Positions 26,573 through 36,400 of a stretch of 64,000 bases of DNA are shown here, in pieces (the first letter of the stretch is position 1; every line of letters starts with the position of its first letter). This DNA comes from Glandiceps talaboti (Eukaryota > Hemichordata > Enteropneusta > Spengelidae), in NCBI RefSeq assembly GCF_964340395.1, contig NC_135562.1, forward strand, positions 11,647,043 to 11,711,042, in the 5' to 3' direction. The notes under the pieces were generated by a model that saw only the letters and a program-made list of their open reading frames with translations, was not told the DNA's origin and did no database searches. A program made the position numbers and the translations under genes.

Positions 26573-27002
26573 GCGAGGATAAAATCATTCAGGAATGACC
26601 ACTAGTGTGATTTGATGAAATCATGATAGTCTTGGCTTTATAAAAATTACGTTCTTTGGCCCAGAATAACATTTAAACCAGACAGTATACGTACTGTTAG
26701 CTAGGCCACTGGATAGCCACGTCTCCAGTGGAAGTTCATACGAGCTGGATTATCAGATAAATCACGGGAAACCCAGGAACGAACCATGCCAACCAACCAA
26801 CCAATTGCAACCAACCAATTAACTAACTAACCAACGTTGAACCTATGAAAGCCTACAGGTCGGCCTTGTCACTTGCCTTGCAATTGTATTTTAACAGTTT
26901 GTTTGGCTTCTAAGTCCCGTATGTACATTAGTTGTCATAAGTTTTAAATGGTATTTTCATTATTTTCATGAAACTCACGCATATATTGTTTTTTAAATGT
27001 TT

Positions 27003-27006
27003 ATTT

Positions 27007-27049
<43 letters not shown>

Positions 27050-27152
27050 TTTTATTTTATTGATGTATTTATTTATTTAGTCATGTGTTTGTTTGTTTGT
27101 TTGTTTGTTTGTCTGTTTGTTTGTTTGTTTGTTTGTTTGTTTGTTTGTTTGT

Positions 27153-27191
<39 letters not shown>

Positions 27192-27222
27192 TTTGTTTGT
27201 TTGTTTGTTTGTTTTGTTTGTT
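27003..27222. repeat. (TTTA)n / (TTTG)n compound array
   Basis: TTTA, then TTTG, then TTTA, then TTTG blocks. A run of about 30 T follows at 27430-27458. Confidence 0.95.
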
Positions 27223-27599
27223 TTTACACGGCTCTTGGTCTCCTGTGAATGCATGGACATTATAGCCGGGTATACCGTCAACTTCATACGGAGAAAAAAA
27301 AATTCAGCCTTTAAGGTTCGTTAACAGTTTTGTTTGTTTTGTTGTTGTTGCGTTTTAATACAAACATGATACCCAAAACATACATTTACATTTTAATCAT
27401 TGTATTGCGGAAATGTGTAGGCCTATTTTTAATTTTTTTTTTTTTTTTTTTTTTTTTCCCCCTGTAGTCACAGTGGTCGTCACAGCATTGAAGCTCTCTA
27501 GCCTCGGTGAGTTACAACTCGCAGTGAATTTGCCAGATTTTATTTAATTCCTCCTATACTCTTTCCTTGAGGCTTTCCTTTCCTTTTCTGTTTTTCTTT

Positions 27600-28410
27600 T
27601 TGCTCGTGTAATGTTTTTTCTCTGCTCGTAGTCCAATCTCTTGTGTTCAACGACTTGAACGAGTTCCAGAGACGAGTTCCATGTATTTGAAGTCAAGCAT
27701 CATCTCGCGAGATGTCATAAACTTACGAGAGAAGGACGAGAAGAGAAGCCGGCGATACCATTATTTTGTGGGTTAATTTGTGATATAACATTACATCACA
27801 TTGTTTTTCTTTGTACATTCTGAAATAATTTTCGCTCTGTGTAATTTTATCAAACGTATAATTGTTTGAGAAAGCTTCCTAGAAAATTTCTTTCTATTAC
27901 AATGTAAAATAATGATAGATATTATTATGTTTGTCATCGTGTTATTCATGACACCCCTTTCACAAAGTACATGGTTCTGAGAAAACGCTATCCTCTATTC
28001 CGCCATTTTGACAAGAAATATTGACGGAAAATTTCTTATTTGAGAGGTAAGAGAAATATTCACACATTTGCGTCGAATTTTTCGTGATGCCAAGGATGTT
28101 TAAGTAAGTTCCGTAACTTGTCTCTTTGAAAGAAACAATATTTGGGGTATTATGTGTATTTTGTGTGTCTTTGTTCTCATTGGTCGCGGGGGTTGTTGTC
28201 TGATTGGTGCAGACAACGCCATTTTCTAATTGGTCCAGCTTCGAGAGCATCCCAGGTCACTGGATTCAAACCCTTTCAGCCCACCTAGAACACGTGAAAT
28301 CTACCCCGAAGGACACTTGATATTTCTGGGAAGAAATCTATTTTGTAAAATCTGTTTTTGTTGCATCGTGTCCGTCCGTGATTACCGTCACCAGACACGC
28401 CATTTTGTCT
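27600..28410 (+). promoter_or_regulatory. Likely promoter zone upstream of NF-YC
   Basis: This zone is richer in CpG than its surroundings. It contains the palindrome TCTCGCGAGA at 27703-27712, a known element of TATA-less metazoan promoters. Inverted CCAAT boxes (ATTGG) lie at 28179-28183, 28203-28207 and 28229-28233. CGCCATTTT motifs, like the YY1 core, lie at 28001, 28217 and 28398. No untranslated first exon could be fixed; a strong donor-like GTAAGT lies near 28105. Assignment to NF-YC rests on it being the nearest downstream gene, and a divergent transcript is also possible. Confidence 0.5.
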
Positions 28411-30381
28411 ACACATACCCACCAACAAAGGAATGCAATCAGGAAATTCGATCACTTTTCTCAAAAGTATCTCTCTCTGTTACTTGTCTGTCGCTCAGTT
28501 GCTAATTTTGAGCTTGTTCATATGTTTTGGTTGGTCTTCAGTGACGTGTTCTGTCACACAAGACTAAATATTACCATTCTGGATCAATTCCAAGCCACCG
28601 AAAGTCGAAGTCGCTATGTTTCATTCCGAAGTTCATCTTAGCATACGTATTCTGTTCTCGCGACAAGTAAAAAGAAAGCCATCAATGGTCAAATGAAATA
28701 CTGCTTGTTCGTACGTAGTAGTTTGTCGTTCGTTTACCGTGACATGTCGACAATGGTATCGCTCATTTTTTTGGACGAAAAAGCATAGACAGCAAGGCTC
28801 TTGACTAAAAAACACACAGTAAAACGTTATCGTTATACATTTTTTGTATTGTGTGCAGGGATGCTGACATTTTCATCTCATCATAGTGTATTTTAACTGT
28901 CCACCTATGCAACTGCGATTGACAAATTTTACATTTATAGTAACACAGTAGAATCAGACTGTCCATCTCGACCAAACATTCTTTCAGACCAAAAATAGCT
29001 TATAGATAAAATAAATTCACACAGCTAGTGCTACAGAACATATATGCTGTATGCAGAGTACATTTGAAGTGAAGATTTCCTATCTAGAACCCCTCCTCAT
29101 AGCCTACCTAGTGCCTGTAGTCTTGAAGGACTACTTACACAGCTATGCTATAAACTGCCATTTTGATTTTTTTTTTAAAATTCTGCTCATCCCCCCAAGG
29201 ACTAGCTGTATTTATTACCCTAACCACACTAACTACATACCACATTGCCCCTGACAAATGATCAATGTTTAGCCAAGAAAATACAAGGGGGGGGGGGGGG
29301 TTGATTGGCACTATGAGTACCTGGACAGTAGTAGTGACAAACCCTTAGGTCACAGCATAGACCCTACACTAGAGTCTATGGTTCCACAGGTATTCTGCAC
29401 ACCAAATGAGTGTAACATTAACAAGAGGCATTTTTTAAGCTCTGCCCATAAAATTGAATATAACAATAATTTTGATCGCAAAACAAAAATCCAGCTCACC
29501 TATGAATATGTAATTTTTGGTTTTGATTCATAATTTAGCACCTTCCTCAGAAATATTTTTGAGTTGGTTGATTGAATATTATTCAAACAATTATTATGAT
29601 TGTTCAGCCAAGGAAATGTGAGTGATCTAATGGACCTTGTCACTATGAGTCACGAGATGACTAGTGACAAACTCTTAAGTCAAAGATATCCAAATGAATG
29701 TAGAAAATTGTTTGGGATCGAATAACATAACTCCTCAAGCATAGTTTATGAAAAATTGGTAAAAATAAAGTCAATTTTGACTGGTCACTCATAGTTCAAG
29801 CACCACAAAAACCAGTGATGTACCGGTAGACACAGCTAGCTTGTCGTGATGCAGAATGACCGGGGTGATATAATCCATATTTGCGTTCAAAAAACATGCA
29901 CATGCACAGCCATTAACCAATGGCTTGCACATGGTATAATACTGATTTATCTGTAATATTGTAATATAAAAATAAAATAATAATTCCCCAGCCACTACTG
30001 AATTAATTATGTTTGATTGGTAACAGCATTACAATTTACAGATGGCTGACATAAACAATTTATCCTCCAGGAGATATCGACTGCCTGTGTCTGGTAAAGT
30101 TAGACTAAATGTCCATATGGTGTGAATTTTACAGATATTTTTTTACTTACACAGGTTATAACGCAGAAGCAGTTAAAAGGTTTTCTTTAGCATTTCTGAC
30201 CTAGTGGTCAGATGTAACTGTGAAATTTGTCGTTCTGATGAAGATCGTCAACCAAGACAGATCACAAGCTCAATGCTAAACAAACAAACTTTGAACTGTT
30301 AGTACATTATAACCAGTGTAAGTCATTTTATCTACCAAGCTGAACATTTTTGTTACTATTTTCTTATTTTCTTACCAACAG
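28410..30381. other. 5' region or intron upstream of the NF-YC start exon
   Basis: No coding signal. It contains a 14-nt G run (29287-29300) and two related segments (29307-29355 and 29641-29685, each with CACTATGAGT and TAGTGACAAA). A segment at 29500-29570 recurs in NF-YC intron 4. Confidence 0.5.
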
Positions 30382-30406
30382 TTAGTTAATACTACAACAA
30401 TCCAAG

Positions 30407-33400
30407 ATGTCTGAAGCTACATTCCCAGCCACTCCCACTACTCCAGGTGGTACAAACACCCAGGAAGCACAACAGCAGTTAGCAACATTTTGGGAGAAAC
30501 AGTCCAATGACATCAGGAATATGAAAACAGTGAGTACCTAAGGCCAAGGATTCAATCCAAGATTGTCACATTAGTATTATGTATCATTGGAGCCATAATG
30601 ATTAAATAACTAGGTTCAAGTTTTTGTTTTGACAGTTTTCCAATTGCTGTGCCAAATCATTATTTATTCACATCTAAGTTTCGATTCTTATCCAAACCAA
30701 GTTTTTAAACACCAAAGCTAACCATATAAACATTTATTCAGAAATTATTTTTCAGTAAACAATGGAAGGAGTGTTATAATGAACTATATTCTATACTACA
30801 TCACTGTATTGGTAGTATAACTATAATGTGTAGAAAGGATCACCTAAAGAATGATGCTGTGTGTACTACATGGAGGGACTTATACACATACGTGTGCATG
30901 TATTATGCATGTCTTTGTAATTGTGCTTAAATTGATGATATTTTTTGTAGGATGACTTCAAGCAACAGGAACTTCCACTTGCAAGGATAAAGAAGATCAT
31001 GAAGATGGATGAAGATGTCAAGGTATAGCCATAGCAACCTTGGTTGTGTGTGTGTGTGTGTGTTTGTTCTGTATTGTGTTGTTACTGTACTGCACTGTAG
31101 TGTACTGTAATATACCATATATTAGTATGCTTTACTGCATTATATTTTACATTGTTCTTTACTGTACTGTACTGTACTGTACTTTACTGCAATGTACTGC
31201 ACTGCACTGCACTGTACTGTATTGTATTGTATTGTACTGTAGTGTGATGTATTGTACTGTATTGCACTGCACTGCACTGTACTATAATGTACTGCGATGT
31301 ACTGTACAATACTGCACTACACTACTATACTGCACTGCGCTGTACTGTACTGCATAGGTAGTCTAGTATAGTGTATTGTCCTGTGCATTTTGTATAATAC
31401 AGTACTGCACTGTACTGTACTGTACTGCACAATACTGCACTACACTACTGCACTGCATAGTACTGTATTGTACACTACTATATTGCACTGCACTGTACTA
31501 TAATGTACTGTGCACTGTACTGTACTGTACTGTATAGGTAGTACATATATAGTGTATTGTCCTGTACATTTTGCATAATATAGTACTGCACTGTACTGTA
31601 TAGTACTGTGCTGTACAGCATTCTACTGTAATGTAAGCAACCATAACTGTGTGTTTTCATAAGTACTGGGAATAACATCATGTATTGTCAACAGAATCCA
31701 TGTATTTGTTCTTTGTTTTGTGTATTGTTCACTGTATCTAGCTAACACTAAATATGAATTGTTTTCAGATGATCAGTGCTGAAGCTCCTGTTTTGTTTTC
31801 AAAAGCTGCTGAGATTTTTATAAGTGAGTTATCTCTTAGAGCTTGGATCCATACAGAGGACAATAAAAGGAGGACATTACAGGTATGTACATAAAATGTC
31901 TAGTCTCGGTTACTCATCCTCTTGTTGCTGGGGGCTCTGCCTACAAGACCACCCCAAAGGAGAGTCTGGGGAAATGAAATTTCAACTCGCCCACGCAGGA
32001 AGTAGCCTCTGGTGCAGTGCATCATGGGGAGTATTTCACATCTAACAGTGCAGGCTGAACGATTTGGGTACTTTCACTACAGACTATCACTTCTCAAGTG
32101 ACTGATATATATTAATTACAACAAGGACTTGTAAGCCCAATTTTTATGCTTGGAAGAAATGTACAGTGTGACCTCCATAGTGGGGTAGTTGGAATCTCGT
32201 TTTCCCAGACTCTCGTCTGGATGCGGTCTCGTAGGCAGAGCCCCCAGCAGCCAGACTCTTGGTAACCAAGACTATAAAAGACACATGATACTCAAATAAT
32301 TGAAAATAAAGTACACACACAGTATTCATTTGTTGATGTTACCTTTAGCTAAACATGACTTAATCATTTGAGGAAATCTGAATCTCTAGAAATCAGTAAT
32401 GTATACTTCATTTGTCTTGATAATTTATTCCTCTTCACAGCGAAATGACATCGCCATGGCAATCACAAAGTTTGATCAGTTTGATTTCCTTATTGACATT
32501 GTTCCAAGAGATGAACTGAAACCTCCCAAGAGACAGGTAAGTAGAGTGCATGAAATTTATAGAAAAAAAAGATCAGACTGAGAACCCCCATAGTCTGTAT
32601 CCCCATAGTCTGTAAGGTATCCCCATAGTCTGTAAGGTATCCCAATGGGCCATAGTCTGTAAGGTATTCCCATAGTCTGTAAGGTGTCCCTATGGGCCAT
32701 AGTCTGTAAGGTATTCCCATAGTCTGTAAGGTATCCCCATGGGCCATAGTCTGTAAGGTATCCCCATAGTCTGTAAGGTATTCCCATAGTCTGTAAGGTA
32801 TCCCAATGGGCCATAGTCTGTAAGGTATTCCCATAGTCTGTAAGGTATCCCTATGGGCCATAGTCTGTAAGGTATTCCCATAGTCTGTAAGGTATCCCCA
32901 TGGGCCATAGTCTGTAAGGTATCCCCATAGTCTGTAAGGTATCCCCATGGGCCATAGTCTGTAAGGTATCCCCATAGTCTGTAAGGTATCCCAATGGGCC
33001 ATAGTCTGTAAGGTATCCCCATAGTCTGTAATTAGGTATCCGTATAGTCTGTAAGGTATCCCCATAGTCTGTAAGGTATCCCAATGGGCCATAGTCTGTA
33101 AGGTATCCCCATAGTCTGTAAGGTATCCGTATAGTCTGTAAGGTATCCCCGTAGTCTGTAAGGTATCCCCATGGGCCATAGTCTGTAAGGTATCCCCATA
33201 GTCTGTAAGGTATCCCCATAGTCTGTAAGGTATCCCCATACCTTACAGACTTCTTGTTCTATTTTGACCCTCTAGCATGAGGTAAAAAGCTATTGCAGGT
33301 ATGGAGAATTAATACAACAAAGATTTAGCCAACTTGTGAATATGAAATTTTAGTTTTTGATTCATAATGTAGCAGTTTTTGAGTTGATTATTTATATATT

Positions 33401-36400
33401 TTAATCCACTCAGGATGAACAAGTCAGACAGACAGCAATGATGCCAGACCAAGTACAGTACTACTTCCAGTTAGCCCAGCACCATGCAGTTCAAATGCAG
33501 CAGCAGCAACAACAACAACAGCAGCAACCTGCTACTGCAACACAACAAGTAGCAACAGTTGCAACAACAGCAGCTGCAACACAACCTGTACAAGGACAGG
33601 TGGTAACATCAGGGCAACCAGGACAGGTTGGTGGTTTAGATGTGAACGATTTTATGTACATTGTTACTAGATTCATCTATTTAGATGTATTTTACAAAAC
33701 ATTTACTATCAAATAATATATTTTAAAGGGATTTCACTAAAAATAGAAATTGTCTGTCTTTTACTAAACTTATTTTTCACATATTTAGGAAGGTGTCGCA
33801 TTGCATCTATGAATTATTTTAGTGAAAAACTAATAAACATTAAAGAAAACAATGCAAATAAATTCCAAGTTAAAACTTACGATTCCACAGTCTCCTAAAT
33901 CTTTGGTCAATCACATGCTTGTAAATTTTCACACTTATTAATTATGTCCAGGAATATTGTCACATTTGTTGTTTTCCTTACTAGCAAACTGTGAAAATTG
34001 GTCTGCAACTTGTTTCCTGAGATGAAATGTTACACATTGTTGAGTCTGAGACAAAATTTTGCATATTTTTTAACCCGTGTTTAATATTTTTTTCTTTAGT
34101 TGATCACCTTGAGTGGACAGCCAGGACAACAAATACAATTAATACAAGCCCAGCCAGGACAGCAAATACAAGGAGTTCAACAAATTCAAGTAACACAGAC
34201 CCCAACAACACCAATATCAGTGGTAGGTGCAATCTCATTAAAATCTAATGTAGTGAACGTGGTGCAATTTCTTTATTTACCTCTGTTTTCCTATCTGTGA
34301 GTGAGCACCTTGATCCTACATCTGACACAGTACCATATGAGTTCATGTTCAAATCCTGTGCACTGAGTGGATTTACTCAACCAATGAGAACGCATTGAAA
34401 CATATGGGTAAAGTACCTCAGAACATTCTGTTTAAAAAGAGCTCGAGTGCAGCGTGCAGACAATGATGTTGTTATTATTATTTGATGGTTCTTTGTTTCA
34501 ATTTTGATTGTCAAGTTTTATATTGTACGGTAACTTAAGATGGATTCTAATTGGCTACATGTAAGTATGGGATTTGATAGTCTGTAAAGTATGCCGTGAT
34601 GGGGCGCTCTCACACATCGGTCAACCCCTTTGAGAGGCGGCCAGTTAGGGCAAAACGTCACAACATATCTTACAGCCTAGGGATTTGAATGTTGTGTCAG
34701 ATGCAAGAACAGTGGTGCTCACTCACATGACAAAAAGAACAAAGGACAATAATAGTAGGAAACAGAGGTAAATAAAGAAATTGCACCAAGTTCACTACAA
34801 CAATACAGCAATAGGAACAGAAATGCAGCAAACTGTTTATTATCAAATTAATCTTAATGATTTAAAGTAAGTATTTATTTTTATGTTATTTTATTTTTCT
34901 GACATAGCCATGTGTAGTTGGGAAAACAGGAGCAGAAACACAGTAAACTTTAGCAATTCATTACATTAGTGTATTCGTATATAAAAGTCTGAAACATCTT
35001 ATTATCATTTGTATAGACACAGCCAACTGTAGCAGCAGCAACGGGAACAGAAACACAGCAAACAACTCAACTCATACAGACCCAGCAAGGTCAAACAACT
35101 CAACTGCAACCAGGAACAGTACAGCAAGTTGTCACTAATACTGGAGAGATACAACAAGTTCCAGTAAGTATCTTTCAACATGATATATGCACCTCAAATA
35201 TAAAAAATGTAAACATTTGCAGTTACATTGTTCAAGAACACTCCAGTCTATTGCTTATTAAAATTAAGAAAAAAACAGTGGTCACTGTGCATGCAAAAAA
35301 AACAGTGATCACCATGCATGCAAAAAAACAGTGGTCACCATGCAAATTAAGGTCAAAATGATATTAAAGTTAAGCCAAATAGCAACCAAATACTTAGTTA
35401 ACTTGGTGAGAAAGTGAACGATTGTCAATTCCTTGAAAAAATGGTGACCCACATCTGCTTTTATTATTTCAAAAGGACCATAAAAAAGCTGTCATGTGGC
35501 GAAGTCTGGAATTAGTTAAGCTACTTTGATTTTGTACAAATTAGTCATTGTTATAAATGTGGTTAACTTCGTTTGGACATCATTACAGACAGATTATCAT
35601 GACACTTATCACTGTCATGGCTATAAGAACCACTCTAGCCATAAGATATTTCCAAAAGTAAGAACAGGCTAGGTACAAAATGAATTTCCCAAAGTCACCT
35701 TGAATTCCAAAATGCCTATCCCTACAAATGTATTTTTCCCAACTGTGGTTCACAAGTATATTATACAAGAAATTGTTATTCAGCAGAGAAAGTATTTTTT
35801 CTCAGTATTTCTGAAATTCACGTGAATAGCAACTGTACTTTGCAACTTGTGATGTTCACAATGTTTTGTCCATTATCGTGTGTACAGCAGTCACCCTGTA
35901 TTAAAATGTTCTTTTCCACGTGTTACACAAACATTTTATTCATATATGTGTAGTATTGTGACCAAACCCCTTGATACATGAGTACAAGTGTGACATACTT
36001 TAAGTATTTGCATGAGTGCTGGCAGTGTTCTCTGCAGTCATACTTTCATGAGTGTAGCGAGTGAAAGTGCAGAAGAAAAACACTGCAAGCCTGCACCCAC
36101 ACAGGAACTCATGAGGCGAGGCATGAGGTTAATATTTTATTATATATATTTATCCAAACAGGAAATTTCCGTAAAATTGCACTGCGTGATTATTCAAGTT
36201 TGTGTGCAAGGAGCAATCACACCCTCATTTGCACATAATTTGCATACGTGTCTACAATGTTTTCAGTATTACTTATGTTCCACAGATACACTGGTGCGCA
36301 TGTATACCATACCAGTGGTATTTCCACTACAGTGCAATACCGAAAACATTATTGCATACCTGCCTGCAAATGATATACAAATGGGGATGCGCTGTATGAT

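Noticed and set aside
27960-28250. 96-residue minus-strand frame across the CCAAT-box region as a divergent gene
   Set aside because: No domain or splice support; it overlaps promoter-like motifs.
31040-31681. Tyr/Cys-rich frames on both strands in NF-YC intron 2
   Set aside because: Translations of the (TACTG)n array.
32490-33239. 249-residue minus-strand open frame of [14 protein letters not shown] repeats
   Set aside because: It is the stop-free translation of the 20/27-bp minisatellite in NF-YC intron 4; all frames are open and there is no start or domain.
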